64,000 bases of DNA from Microbulbifer donghaiensis (GTDB lineage Bacteria > Pseudomonadota > Gammaproteobacteria > Pseudomonadales > Cellvibrionaceae): contig NZ_FQVA01000003.1 in NCBI RefSeq assembly GCF_900129095.1, positions 334,166-398,165 of the forward strand, given 5' to 3'. The notes beneath the pieces are model-generated. The model ran no database searches. It was given only the letters and a program-made list of their open reading frames with translations, and was not told the DNA's origin. Each line of letters begins with the position of its first letter. Position 1 is the first letter of the stretch. Both the position numbers and the translations under genes were made by a program. Shown here piece by piece: positions 1 through 11,100 of the stretch.

Positions 1-118
1 CCGGCACCGCGCGACACCACTGGTTGCGGAGCATATCGAGTGGGCGCTGGCGCGCCTGAACAGCGGGCGGCGACGCAAACGCAAAATCAAGCGGCCGACG
101 GCCGGCCCGACAACTTAA
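1..118 (+). CDS. queG: 3' end of a probable epoxyqueuosine reductase gene (partial)
   Basis: Frame 2 of the left edge stays open from the first bases to a TAA at 116-118. It encodes a 38-residue tail containing PLVAEHIEWALARL followed by a very basic end (GRRRKRKIKR). The hydrophobic pattern resembles the C-terminal helix of QueG, the cobalamin and iron-sulfur enzyme that makes queuosine in tRNA. QueG lies next to orn in Pseudomonas and E. coli, which supports the call. Only the tail is visible, so catalytic motifs cannot be checked. The gene converges on orn with a 21-bp gap. Confidence 0.5.
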   Translation, partial: RHRATPLVAEHIEWALARLNSGRRRKRKIKRPTAGPTT

Positions 119-133
119 GGCCTTCGGGCCGGC
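101..133. terminator. Inverted repeat between convergent queG(?) and orn
   Basis: Perfect 10-bp arms (101-110 and 124-133) flank a 13-nt loop that holds the palindrome AAGGCCTT. The hairpin covers the stop codon of the plus-strand gene and lies just past the orn stop. It has no long T run, so it may be a weak bidirectional terminator or a 3'-end stabiliser. Confidence 0.4.
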
Positions 134-139
134 GCCCCA

Positions 140-679
140 CTACAAACGGAAAAAATGCTCGCGGTAGTGTTTCAGCTCCTCGATCGAGTCGCGGATATCA
201 TCCAGCGCCAGGTGACTGCTCTGCTTTTTTACACCCTCGAGGACATCCGGGCGCCAGCGGCGCGCCAGTTCCTTGACTGAGCTGACGTCCAGGTTGCGGT
301 AGTGGAAGTAGGCTTCCAGCTGCGGCATATATTTCACCAGGAAGCGGCGATCCTGACCGATGGAGTTGCCACACATCGGCGAGGCGCCCTCCGGCACCCA
401 GTGACGCAGGAACTCAATGGTTTCCCGCTCGGCGTCGTGTTCGGAGATAGTGGACTCCCGCACCCGCGCCACCAGGCCCGAGCCGCCGTGCTGCTCGGTA
501 TTCCAGTCGTCCATCGCGTTTAGCAGCGCGTCGCTCTGGTGCACCACCATCGCCGGCCCCTCGGCGAGGATATTCAGCTTTGAATCGGTCACGATGGTCG
601 CGATTTCGATGATGCGCTCTTTTTCCGGATCGAGGCCGGTCATTTCCAGATCGATCCAGATCAAATTATTCTGATCCAC
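140..679 (-). CDS. orn: Oligoribonuclease
   Basis: A 3'-5' exoribonuclease that degrades 2-5 nt RNA fragments to mononucleotides in the cytoplasm. In pseudomonads it also finishes c-di-GMP breakdown by hydrolysing pGpG. The 179-residue length is typical. All DEDDh exonuclease residues are visible: D10 and E12 in [11 protein letters not shown]110 in [11 protein letters not shown], and H156 with D161 in [10 protein letters not shown]. The start is GTG at 679, preceded by AAGGAGG at good spacing. It is divergent from rsgA, as in Pseudomonas. An HD-GYP-type protein is encoded 3 kb away, but no functional link can be shown from the sequence. Confidence 0.96.
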   Translation of the reverse strand: MDQNNLIWIDLEMTGLDPEKERIIEIATIVTDSKLNILAEGPAMVVHQSDALLNAMDDWNTEQHGGSGLVARVRESTISEHDAERETIEFLRHWVPEGASPMCGNSIGQDRRFLVKYMPQLEAYFHYRNLDVSSVKELARRWRPDVLEGVKKQSSHLALDDIRDSIEELKHYREHFFRL

Positions 680-851
680 AAGGCCTCCTTAGTCAGTTCA
701 AGCAAGTTACCCTATTGGACCGGTGTTGCAAGCGGCGATTCCCCGACCGGAATGGTCCGCAGCTACCGCCGGCCTGTGCTCCCGTAATGGATTTTCACCA
801 GCGCCGGCACATGCCTGTGCGGCTTTCTGCGGCTACCATCAACAAAAGCTC

Positions 852-857
852 TATAAT
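852..857 (+). promoter_or_regulatory. Consensus -10 box TATAAT directly before rsgA
   Basis: A perfect TATAAT lies 9 bp before the rsgA ATG at 867. Transcription would start at about 863-866, giving an mRNA with almost no leader. No Shine-Dalgarno sequence is present in the gap (CCCCGCCCC). No convincing -35 box is visible at 17 bp. Confidence 0.4.
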
Positions 858-866
858 CCCCGCCCC

Positions 867-1913
867 ATGAGCAAACGCAAACTGAACCGGCGCCAGCAGT
901 GGCGAATCGAGAAAATCCAGAAAGAGCGCGAGGAGCGCGCGCGCAAGCGTGCCCAATCTGCTGAAGAGAGCGCCGAGCAGGCGCTGGAAGAGGGCCATCT
1001 CGGACCGGAACAGACGGGCCTGGTGATCGCCAACTACGGCACCCAGGTACTGATTGAAGGCGAAAGCGACCCCGTACTGCGCCAGCGGTGCCACCTGCGC
1101 GCCAATATCGATACGCTGGTGACAGGCGACCGGGTGGCCTGGAATCCGGCGGTGGGTGAAAGTGGCGGCGGTTACGGCGTGGTCGGCGCGCGCCTGCAGC
1201 GTCACTCGGAACTGCAGCGCCCGGACCGCTACGGCGATCTCAAAACGGTGGCCGCCAATATCGACCGTATTGTGATCGTCATCGCCCCCTACCCGGAACC
1301 CTTCGCCAATGCCATCGACCGCTACCTGGTGGCCGCCGAGAGCACCGGTATCCACCCGGTGCTGCTGCTGAACAAGACAGACCTGATCGACGACCGCAAC
1401 CGCGCTGCGCTGGAAGAGCTGCTCGCGCCCTACCCCGGGCTCGGCTATCCGATTCTGCGACTGTCCACCAAGACCAGCGAGGGCCTGCCCGAGCTGCTCG
1501 ATACGCTGGCCCAGGGCACCAGTGTCTTCGTCGGCCAGTCCGGGGTCGGCAAATCATCGCTGGTCAACGCGCTGCTCCCGGGGGCCGGCGCGCGCACCGG
1601 CGCGCTGTCGGAAGCCACCCAGAAAGGCACGCACACCACCACTGCGGCGGAACTGTTCCACCTGCCGAGCGGGGGCGATCTGATAGACTCCCCCGGCATC
1701 CGCGAATTCGGCCTCTGGCATATGGACGAACAATCCCTGCTGGAGGGCTTTGTGGAATTCCGGCCGTTTATCGGCCACTGCCGCTTTCGCGACTGCCGCC
1801 ACCAGGGCGAGCCCGGCTGTGCGATCAACGAAGCGCTGGCGCGCGGGGATATCAGCGAAAGGCGTATGCACAGCTTTTTGCACTTGCGCAACAGCCTCGA
1901 ATCGGAGAATTGA
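867..1913 (+). CDS. rsgA: Small ribosomal subunit biogenesis GTPase RsgA
   Basis: A circularly permuted GTPase that checks late 30S subunit maturation. The chosen ATG gives 348 residues, close to the family's usual 350, and the N-terminus MSKRKLNRRQ is typical. The open frame runs upstream to 723, but that extension looks non-coding. The order is a basic N-terminal tail, an OB fold (about residues 45-110), then G4 (NKTD, about 169) ahead of G1 (GQSGVGKSS, about 222) and G3 (DSPG, about 274), which is the permuted arrangement. The C-terminal zinc-binding Cys/His segment (CRFRDCRHQGEPGC) is near 305-318. The stop overlaps the ATG of the rhodanese gene (ATGA), so the two are translationally coupled. 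Confidence 0.96.
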   Translation: MSKRKLNRRQQWRIEKIQKEREERARKRAQSAEESAEQALEEGHLGPEQTGLVIANYGTQVLIEGESDPVLRQRCHLRANIDTLVTGDRVAWNPAVGESGGGYGVVGARLQRHSELQRPDRYGDLKTVAANIDRIVIVIAPYPEPFANAIDRYLVAAESTGIHPVLLLNKTDLIDDRNRAALEELLAPYPGLGYPILRLSTKTSEGLPELLDTLAQGTSVFVGQSGVGKSSLVNALLPGAGARTGALSEATQKGTHTTTAAELFHLPSGGDLIDSPGIREFGLWHMDEQSLLEGFVEFRPFIGHCRFRDCRHQGEPGCAINEALARGDISERRMHSFLHLRNSLESEN

Positions 1914-2710
1914 ATTTGGACCTGATCATCGAACCGGAAGAACTGGCCGCGCAACTCGAGCACGAGGAACTGCTGGTCGTCGACCTGAGCGCACCACAGA
2001 ATTACCTGAGCGGGCATATCCCCGGCGCAGTGCACCTGCCGTTTCAGGCGCTGATGGCGGGAACGCCGCCGGCTCCGGGTAAATTACCCAGCGCGGAGCG
2101 GCTGACGGAAGTCTTCCGCTCGATCGGCCTGCGGCCGGGACACCATGCGGTTGCCTGCGACGACGAGGGCGGTGGCTGGGCCGGGCGTTTCCTGTGGACG
2201 CTGGAAGTCATCGGCCACAAAAACTACAGCTACCTCAACGGGGGCATGCAGGCCTGGCGCGGCGCCGGGCTGCCCCTGTCTAGCGAGCCGGTCGCGACGG
2301 CGCCCAGCGATATTGAAGTTCGTATAGACCCTTCGCCGCTAGTGGAGGCCGCGGAAATTCAGCAGCGCCTGCAAGACCCGGATTTCCGCATCTGGGACGC
2401 CCGCTCCCCGCAAGAGTACAGCGGCGAGCGGGTTTTGGCGCTGAAAGGCGGGCATATACCGGGTGCGATCAATTGCGAGTGGACCCAAATGATGGATCCG
2501 CAGCGGGATCTGCGCATCCGCACCGACGCGCGCGAGTTTCTCGCCAGACTCGGCATCGACAACAGCCAGAAGATCGTCACGCACTGCCAGAGCCACCACC
2601 GTTCCGGCTTTACGTGGCTGGTGGGCAGATCCCTGGGCTTCGATATCCGGGCCTACCCGGGCTCCTGGAGTGAGTGGGGCAATCTGCCCGACACGCCGGT
2701 CGAACAATAA
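1910..2710 (+). CDS. rhdA: Thiosulfate sulfurtransferase (tandem rhodanese)
   Basis: A 266-residue protein with two rhodanese folds. The N-terminal one (about 10-120) is inactive, lacking the catalytic cysteine. The C-terminal one (about 145-262) carries Cys226 in the loop CQSHHRSG, closely matching the CQTHHR loop of Azotobacter/Pseudomonas RhdA. It moves sulfane sulfur from thiosulfate to an acceptor through a cysteine persulfide. The physiological acceptor is uncertain. The start ATG overlaps the rsgA stop and has CGGAG upstream. Position between rsgA and psd is conserved with Pseudomonas. Confidence 0.93.
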   Translation: MNLDLIIEPEELAAQLEHEELLVVDLSAPQNYLSGHIPGAVHLPFQALMAGTPPAPGKLPSAERLTEVFRSIGLRPGHHAVACDDEGGGWAGRFLWTLEVIGHKNYSYLNGGMQAWRGAGLPLSSEPVATAPSDIEVRIDPSPLVEAAEIQQRLQDPDFRIWDARSPQEYSGERVLALKGGHIPGAINCEWTQMMDPQRDLRIRTDAREFLARLGIDNSQKIVTHCQSHHRSGFTWLVGRSLGFDIRAYPGSWSEWGNLPDTPVEQ

Positions 2711-2740
2711 ATAAATCTCACATGGAATAGATGTAACTCT

Positions 2741-3604
2741 ATGCACCCGAAACTATTCGCTGCGCTGCAGCACCTGACTCCCCAGCGGGCCCTGTCCCGC
2801 GCCGCCGGCGCCCTGGCGGAGACGCGTATCAAGTCGATCAAGGACCCGTTTACCCGCTGGTTCGTCGACAAATACGACGTGGACATGAACGAAGCGGAGC
2901 AGCCCGACTGCACAGCGTTTGCCAGCTTCAACGATTTCTTTACCCGCGCGCTGAAAGAGGGCGCCCGCCCCATCGTCGAGGGCGAAAATACCCTCGCCTG
3001 CCCCGCGGATGGTGCCGTCAGTCAGCTGGGCGAGATTCACAACGGGCGGATCTTCCAGGCCAAGGGCCACGATTTCAGCCTGCTGGAGCTGGTGGGCGGC
3101 GACCCGCAGATTGCCGCACAGTTTACCGGCGGCAAGTTCGCCACCGTGTATCTGTCGCCGAAGGATTATCACCGGGTGCACATGCCGATCACCGGGACCC
3201 TGAAAAGCATGACCTATGTGCCCGGGCAGTTGTTCTCGGTCAACACCGTCACTACTGAATCGGTGCCGCGGCTGTTTTCCCGCAACGAGCGGGTTGTCTG
3301 CATCTTCGATACCGCCGCCGGCCCGATGGCGATGATTCTGGTCGGCGCCATGATCGTTGCCAGTATCGAAACCGTCTGGGCGGGGCTGGTGACGCCGCAC
3401 AAGCGCCGTGTGCGCACCACCCAATATGGCGACAGTACACCGATCCACCTGGAAAAAGGTGCGGAGATGGGGCGCTTCAAGCTCGGCTCCACGGTGATCA
3501 TGCTGTTCGGTGCAGACAGGGTGCGCTGGCTGGAATCGCTGGGCGCGGAGAGCGCAGTAAAGATGGGAGAGTATTTCGGCGATACGGCACCGACCGAAAG
3601 ATAG
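2741..3604 (+). CDS. psd: Phosphatidylserine decarboxylase proenzyme
   Basis: Converts phosphatidylserine to phosphatidylethanolamine at the inner membrane. The 287-residue proenzyme self-cleaves before the serine of the LGST motif (Ser250 in [11 protein letters not shown]), giving a large beta chain and a short alpha chain with the pyruvoyl group. The [13 protein letters not shown] segment holds the conserved histidines used in catalysis and self-cleavage. The gene starts 30 bp after the rhodanese stop on the same strand, so rsgA-rhdA-psd is probably one operon. The end is followed by a hairpin facing the convergent HD-GYP gene. Confidence 0.97.
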   Translation: MHPKLFAALQHLTPQRALSRAAGALAETRIKSIKDPFTRWFVDKYDVDMNEAEQPDCTAFASFNDFFTRALKEGARPIVEGENTLACPADGAVSQLGEIHNGRIFQAKGHDFSLLELVGGDPQIAAQFTGGKFATVYLSPKDYHRVHMPITGTLKSMTYVPGQLFSVNTVTTESVPRLFSRNERVVCIFDTAAGPMAMILVGAMIVASIETVWAGLVTPHKRRVRTTQYGDSTPIHLEKGAEMGRFKLGSTVIMLFGADRVRWLESLGAESAVKMGEYFGDTAPTER

Positions 3605-3613
3605 CCTCTGTTA

Positions 3614-3640
3614 GCGGGGCGGTCGAAAGATCGCCCCCGC
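3614..3640. terminator. Hairpin between convergent psd and HD-GYP gene
   Basis: A GC-rich stem (GCGGGG...CCCCGC) with a GAAA tetraloop closed by GGTC/GATC fills most of the 56-bp gap between two convergent stops. One bulged base interrupts the stem. It probably serves both genes. Confidence 0.55.
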
Positions 3641-3660
3641 AAGGCACACTACAAGAAAAA

Positions 3661-5031
3661 TCAACGCCGCAGCAGGCGCGACAGGAGTCCGGGCATCCGC
3701 TGCTGACTGAATAGATAGCTGTCGCGCACGGCGGCCACATCCACTTCAGGATACCGACCCGGTTCAACGTCTTTAACGACTCTCACCTTGGCCTGCGGGC
3801 TCAGTTTGCCGCGTTCGATCAGCTTTTGCTTGCTCTCTTCATCTGCCGCCAGGTCGAACAGGCGCGCTTCCGCCAGCGGGCGCTTATCTCCGCCCAGCAC
3901 CACCATGACTTTTGGCTTCAAGCGCCGCTCGTAGGTCTGCTCAACAACCACGGCCACCTCGCCGGTGGACAGCTCCACCTGGGTACCGGTCGGGTAGAGG
4001 CCAATGGCCTGGATAAACTCCACCACCAGTTGCTCTTGAAACGCGACATCGCGCAAATCGTAGAGCTTTGCCACAGCCCGCGACGGCGCCACCGGCTGGC
4101 TGGCACCGCGCGGGTTGGTGGCTTCGTCATAGAAGGTCACCATGCCGCAAATACGCGCCAGCACCGGAATCTTGTCGCCACGGAGTCCCATCGGGTAGCC
4201 GCTGCCGTCATGCCGCTCACAGTGGCAGCGGACGATATTGACCACCTGCGGGTCCATCTGCGGATCCGCAGCCAGTAGGCGCACGCTGTGGTCGACGAAC
4301 TTGCGGTATTCCAGTTCATTGCGGGGATCGCGCACGGCCATCTGCAACACCTGGTCGTCGATCATCAGCTTGCCAACATCCTTGAGCAGCGTCGCCACAC
4401 CCAGCTGCACCAGTTCGTGGCGGCGCAGACCGATGTAGCGACCGAACACAATCGCCCAAATGCTCGCGCGAATGGAATGCGAGTAGGTGTGCTCGTCTTT
4501 TTCCCGCACCCGCGCCAGCCAGGCAGAGGCATCTGGGCTGCGCAAGACGCTTTCCACCAGCTCCTCAACCAGGCGGTTGACCTGCCGTATCGGCAGCGAA
4601 CGCTCGCTCTGGAGCTGCGCCATCACTTCGTCCATGCCCTGCAGCATGCGACCGTGCAGCTTGCTGGCCTTGTCGGCTTCGCGACGCACGGGAATGGGCG
4701 GCGGATAGGCTTTGTGGGATACCTGGATTGGGCGACAGGGAATGGCCACCGGCGCGGAGGATGCGCGTTTGCCCTTTGCGGATAGAGTGAGGCCGCCCTG
4801 GGAAGAGGCCCGGGATAAGCTGCGCAGCTTTACCCCGGCATCGCCGACGCTTTTGACGACATCGACATAGACATAGCGGCAGTATTTCTGCAGCTGGCGA
4901 ATCTCTTCCAGATCGCGAATATAAAAGCCCTGCAGCGCAAATGGCGTACGCGTCCAGGGTCGGTCGAGCCTGGACACAAACATGCCGCGCTGTAGGTCTT
5001 CTACAAAGACTTTTGCCTGTTCGATCGCCAA
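3661..5031 (-). CDS. DUF3391/HD-GYP-type protein with altered HD motif
   Basis: This 456-residue protein has an N-terminal DUF3391-like part (about 1-75, containing the FVSRLDRPW and YVYVDVVKS segments) and an HD-GYP domain (about 175-370). HD-GYP proteins usually hydrolyse c-di-GMP using a two- or three-metal centre. Here the signature HD pair reads KD (K217-D218 in LLKDVGK), while HCERHDGSGYP (270-280) keeps the GYP segment and the upstream H185 is present. Loss of the first metal histidine suggests a c-di-GMP sensor or scaffold rather than a normal enzyme. The C-terminal tail (about 370-456) matches tails on similar proteins. It stands alone between psd and hemE. Confidence 0.8.
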   Translation of the reverse strand: MAIEQAKVFVEDLQRGMFVSRLDRPWTRTPFALQGFYIRDLEEIRQLQKYCRYVYVDVVKSVGDAGVKLRSLSRASSQGGLTLSAKGKRASSAPVAIPCRPIQVSHKAYPPPIPVRREADKASKLHGRMLQGMDEVMAQLQSERSLPIRQVNRLVEELVESVLRSPDASAWLARVREKDEHTYSHSIRASIWAIVFGRYIGLRRHELVQLGVATLLKDVGKLMIDDQVLQMAVRDPRNELEYRKFVDHSVRLLAADPQMDPQVVNIVRCHCERHDGSGYPMGLRGDKIPVLARICGMVTFYDEATNPRGASQPVAPSRAVAKLYDLRDVAFQEQLVVEFIQAIGLYPTGTQVELSTGEVAVVVEQTYERRLKPKVMVVLGGDKRPLAEARLFDLAADEESKQKLIERGKLSPQAKVRVVKDVEPGRYPEVDVAAVRDSYLFSQQRMPGLLSRLLRR

Positions 5032-5221
5032 AGGATGTGTTGCCGTCGATATTTTGTGTTATTCGAATCGCCCGCCGGCGCCAATACATCAGGCCACAGC
5101 AATCGCCGTGCGGGCAAGCGCCCATTTATAGCATGACAGACCGTGTATAGCACCCACTTACTTTGTGACAGGGGTCACAGCAGAGAATCATTTCTGGCAC
5201 AGCCGCGCAACTTTATGCTCT

Positions 5222-6301
5222 TCAACGATGATATTTGGGCGATAGCTCCTGCACGGCCTCGATCATCGCACCGGCGTGTTCCGGGTCCACCTTGGGCGTG
5301 ATGCCGTGGCCGAGATTGAATACGTGTCCTGATCCTGCGCCAAAAGACTCAAGTATAGTCGCCACTTCAGCGCGTATGCGCTCGGGGCTGGCGTAGAGGA
5401 CTGCGGGATCGAGATTGCCCTGCAGCGCGACCCTGTCGCCGACCCTCGCGCGGGCACTGCCGATATCCGTGGTCCAGTCGAGCCCCAGCGCCGAGGCACC
5501 CGAATCCGCCATGGCTTCCAGCCATTGCCCGCCGCCCTTGGTGAACAATATCGCCGGCACCGGGCGGCCGTCCGCCTCTTTGATCAAGCCCTGCAAGATA
5601 CGGGTCATGTACTGCAGGGAGAATTCCCGGTACGCCGTGTGGCTCAGCGCGCCGCCCCAGGTATCAAAGATCTGCACTGCCTGGGCCCCGGCACGGATCT
5701 GCGCGTTCAGGTAATCCGTCACCGAATCGGCGAGTACCGTCAGCAGTTGGTGCATCAGCTCCGGACTGTTGTAGAGCATCTCCTTGCAGCGGGCAAAGTC
5801 GCGGCTGGAGCCCCCCTCGACCATATAGGTGGCCAGCGTCCAGGGACTGCCGGAAAAACCGATCAGCGGCACACGCCCGTTCAGCTCGCGGCGGATGGTG
5901 CTTACCGCATTCATCACATAGTCGAGATCCCGCTCACTGTTGACGACCTGCAACGCCTCGATATCCGCGGCACTGTGCAGGGGTTTGCGAAACTTGGGAC
6001 CTTCGCCCTCTTCGAAATACAGCCCCAGGCCCATCGCATCCGGGATTGTCAGAATATCCGAGAACAGAATGGCCGCATCCAACGGATAGCGCTCCAGCGG
6101 CTGCAGCGTCACCTCACAGGCCAGCTCGGTGTTGCGACACAGATCCATAAAGCTGCCCGCCTGCGCGCGGCTGGCGCGATATTCGGGCAGATAGCGGCCC
6201 GCCTGGCGCATCATCCACACCGGCGTGCGGTCCACAGGCTGGCGCAGCAGGGCGCGCAGGAAGCGGTCGTTTTTCAGTTCGGAGGGCTTGGCTTCGGACA
6301 T
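5222..6301 (-). CDS. hemE: Uroporphyrinogen decarboxylase
   Basis: Removes four carboxyl groups from uroporphyrinogen III to give coproporphyrinogen III, a cytoplasmic step of heme synthesis. The open frame begins at 6418, but the conserved N-terminus ([19 protein letters not shown]) indicates the ATG at 6301, giving 359 residues. The family signature [13 protein letters not shown] and the catalytic-site [12 protein letters not shown] segment are present. It lies downstream of gltBD as in Pseudomonas, but is separated from gltD by a 379-bp hairpin-rich gap, so independent transcription is likely. Confidence 0.97.
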   Translation of the reverse strand: MSEAKPSELKNDRFLRALLRQPVDRTPVWMMRQAGRYLPEYRASRAQAGSFMDLCRNTELACEVTLQPLERYPLDAAILFSDILTIPDAMGLGLYFEEGEGPKFRKPLHSAADIEALQVVNSERDLDYVMNAVSTIRRELNGRVPLIGFSGSPWTLATYMVEGGSSRDFARCKEMLYNSPELMHQLLTVLADSVTDYLNAQIRAGAQAVQIFDTWGGALSHTAYREFSLQYMTRILQGLIKEADGRPVPAILFTKGGGQWLEAMADSGASALGLDWTTDIGSARARVGDRVALQGNLDPAVLYASPERIRAEVATILESFGAGSGHVFNLGHGITPKVDPEHAGAMIEAVQELSPKYHR

Positions 6302-6680
6302 GATCTGTACAACTGGCTGGCTAAAAACGCGGCTATTGTACAGGCGGGCGCTGCCGGAAGACAGGCATGCGCTTCGATCAGAATTCGGGGCGGCTTTGCT
6401 GCCGGGCGGACCCTTCACATTGTGCTTTCGTGACCACCGCAGGTCACGGTGGGATCGAATAGAGGAAGACGCGGCAAAACATCAGCCCCGGCGGCAAAAA
6501 AGAAGCCGGGACTTATCGCAGGCACACAAGGCGCAGCGGTGGCCGTCCGGCAAATATTTACCGATCAGGTTTTTTGCCGGGCGGCCACCGCTGCGCCTCC
6601 CCTCTTACGAAGTGCCGTTCAAGGGCGGGCCTGCGGCCCGCGAACCGAGCCGGGGCTCGACACTCCCAGCGATCCCGGGA
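6302..6680. other. 379-bp intergenic region, gltD-hemE, rich in perfect hairpins
   Basis: No supportable gene is present. From the gltD side the region holds the palindrome GATCCCGGGATC (6671-6682, touching the gltD stop), a CGAGCC/GGCTCG hairpin (6646-6659), a GCGGGCC/GGCCCGC hairpin (6625-6641) and a very long hairpin (6529-6598). The part next to hemE (6302-6520) should contain its promoter, but I see no strong match to consensus boxes. Confidence 0.7.
6529..6598. repeat. Long inverted repeat with 26-bp arms
   Basis: Arms 6529-6554 and 6573-6598 are complementary at 25 of 26 positions around an 18-nt loop. The stem is GC-rich and no T run follows on either strand, so it does not look like an ordinary intrinsic terminator. 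It lies downstream of gltD and upstream of hemE. Confidence 0.85.
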
Positions 6681-8120
<1,440 letters not shown>

Positions 8121-11100
8121 TTATTCACCGCGCTTGCGCACATCGGACAGCAGGCCGGCGAGGCTCGCCGCCTTGGGCTTGACCAGCCAGAACTTGCTCA
8201 GGTAGTCATCGAAGTTGTCCAGCAACTCCGCGCCCCACTCGCTGCCGGTTTCCGCGGCGTACTCCTCGATCACCTCGCGCAGGTGACTCTGGTAGGGTTC
8301 CAGAGACTCACTGCTGATACGGCGCAGCTCGATCAGCTCGTGGTTGCATTTGTCGAAGAAATTGCGCTTCAGGTCCAGCACATAGGCGAAGCCACCGGTC
8401 ATACCAGCACCGAAGTTGTAGCCGGTACTGCCGAGTACCGCGACTAGACCACCGGTCATATATTCACAGCAGTGATCACCGGCGCCTTCCACCACCGTAT
8501 AGGCGCCGGAGTTCCGCACGGCGAAGCGCTCACCGGCACGTCCCGCGGCAAACAGCTTGCCACCAGTGGCACCGTAGAGGCAGGTATTGCCAATAATGCT
8601 GGTGTCCTGGGAGGCAAAGGCGCTGTTTTGCGGCGGGCGTATCACCAGCTTGCCGCCGGCCATACCCTTGCCGACATAGTCGTTGGCATCGCCCTCCAGG
8701 TACATTTCCAGGCCGCCCGCGTTCCAGACGCCAAAGGACTGGCCGGCGACCCCTGTCAGGTGCAGTTTCACCGGCGCATCCACCATGCCCTGGTTGCCGT
8801 GGCGCTTGGCGATCTCGCCGGAAAGGCGCGCACCGATGGACCGGTCGCAGTTGGTGACCCGGTAGCTGTAGTCACCGCCGGAAAGATGCTCGATCGCCGG
8901 CAGAATCTCCGCCACCATGCGCTCAGCCAGCTCGCCCTTGTCCCAGGGCTCATTCTTCGGCAACTGGCAGGTCTGCGGTTTGCTATCCAGCAGCGCATCA
9001 GTGTGCAGCAGCGGCGACAGATCCAGCTTCCTGTGCTTGTCGGTCTCGCCTTCGAGCACACGCAACAGATCCACGCGCCCGACCAGCTCCTCGATGGTGC
9101 GCACGCCGAGACGCGCCATCCACTCGCGGGTCTCTTCGGCGACAAAGCGGAAGAAGTTCATCGCCATCTCCGCCGTGCCGATATAGTGCTCGTCACGCAG
9201 GTCCTTGTTCTGGGTCGCCACACCGGTGGCGCAGTTGTTCAGGTGGCAGATGCGCAGGTATTTACAGCCCAGCGCCACCATCGGCGCCGTACCAAAACCG
9301 AAGCTCTCGGCGCCGAGAATGGCCGCCTTGACCACATCCAGGCCGGTCTTCAGGCCGCCGTCGGTCTGCACCCGCACCTTGTCGCGCAGGTCGTTGGCGC
9401 GCAGTGTCTGGTGGGTTTCCGCCAGGCCCAGTTCCCACGGCGAACCGGCATAACGGATCGAGGTGATCGGGCTGGCCGCGGTGCCACCGTCATAACCGGA
9501 GATGGTGATCAGATCGGCATAGGCCTTGGCCACACCCGCGGCGATGGTGCCGACACCCGGGCGCGATACCAGCTTCACCGATACCAGCGCGTCCGGGTTG
9601 ATCTGCTTGAGGTCATAGATCAGCTGCGCCAGGTCCTCGATCGAGTAGATATCGTGGTGCGGAGGCGGCGAGATCAGAGTCACACCGGGCACCGAGTAGC
9701 GCAGGCGCGCGATCAGGTCGTTGACCTTGCCACCCGGCAGCTGGCCGCCTTCGCCGGGCTTGGCGCCCTGGGCAATCTTGATCTGCAGCACCTCGGCGTT
9801 GACCAGGTAGTGCGGCGTCACGCCAAAGCGGCCCGATGCCACCTGTTTGATTTTGGAGACCTTGTCGGTGCCGAAGCGCGCGGGATCCTCGCCGCCCTCG
9901 CCGCTGTTGGAGCGGCCGCCGAGGCGGTTCATGGCCTGGGCCAGGGATTCGTGCGCTTCTGGCGACAGGGCACCGAGCGACATGGCGGCGGAGTCGAAGC
10001 GGCGTAGGATATTCTCCGCCGACTCAACCTCCTCCAGCGGAATCGGCTCCAGGCCCTCTTTGAAATCGAGCAGATCGCGCAGTGTCGCCACCGGGCGTCG
10101 ATTCACCAGCTCGGAGTAATCGCGCCAGGCGGAGTAGTCGCCGGTGCGCGCGGCACGGCGCAGGGTATCCACCACGTCTGGATTAAAGGTGTGGTACTCC
10201 TGCCCGTAGACAAACTTGTGCATGCCACCCGGGGAGACCGGCTTGCGCGGCTTCCAGGCGAGATTGGCGCGCGCGGCCATGTCCCGCTGCAGCTCGGCGA
10301 AACCGGCGCCTTCGATGCGGCTTGGCGCACCGGGGAAACACAGGTCGACCACTGGCTGCGCCAGGCCGACCAGTTCAAACAGCAGTGCACCGCGGTAGGA
10401 GGCAACAGTGGAAATACCCATCTTGGACAGGATTTTCAACAGGCCCTTGATGATGCCGTTGCGGTAATTTTTCTGCGCCTCGGCCGCGTCGAGCAACAGC
10501 TCGCCGGTCTCGATCAGGTGGTTGATGATGCTGTAGGAGAAATAAGGGTGCACCGCAGTAGCACCGACACCGATGAGACAGGCCAGCTGGTGGGCATCGC
10601 GGGCACTGGCGGTATCTACCACGACGTTGGAGTCGCAACGCAGGCCGGCGTGTACCAGATGGTGGTGCACCGCGCCGGTGGCGAGCAGCGCGTCGATCGG
10701 CAGTCGCTCCTCGCGAATATTGCGGTCGGACAGCACCACGATTACGGTGCCGGCGCGCACGGACGCCTCGACATCGGCGCAGAGCTTTTCGATTGCGCTT
10801 TTTAGGTCCAGCTGCGCCGGGTCGAAGTTGAGGTCGAAGATCTTCGCCTCAAACCCGGGGCGATCCAGTTCCAGCAGCGCCGTGTACTTCATGTGGGACA
10901 GCACCGGCGACGACAGGATCACCCGGTCGGCGTGTTCCGGCGTCTCCTCGAAGACCGATTTCTCCCGTCCGAGACAGGTCTCCAGCGACATCACCACCGT
11001 CTCCCGCAGCGGGTCGATCGGCGGATTGGTCACCTGGGCGAACTGCTGGCGGAAGTAGTCGAACAGCGAGCGGTTGTGGCGCGACAGTACCGCCATCGGC

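Noticed and set aside
5160-5180. GTGAC/GTCAC inverted repeat between hemE and the HD-GYP gene as an operator
   Set aside because: Arms of only 5 bp and no supporting promoter boxes; expected by chance at this frequency.
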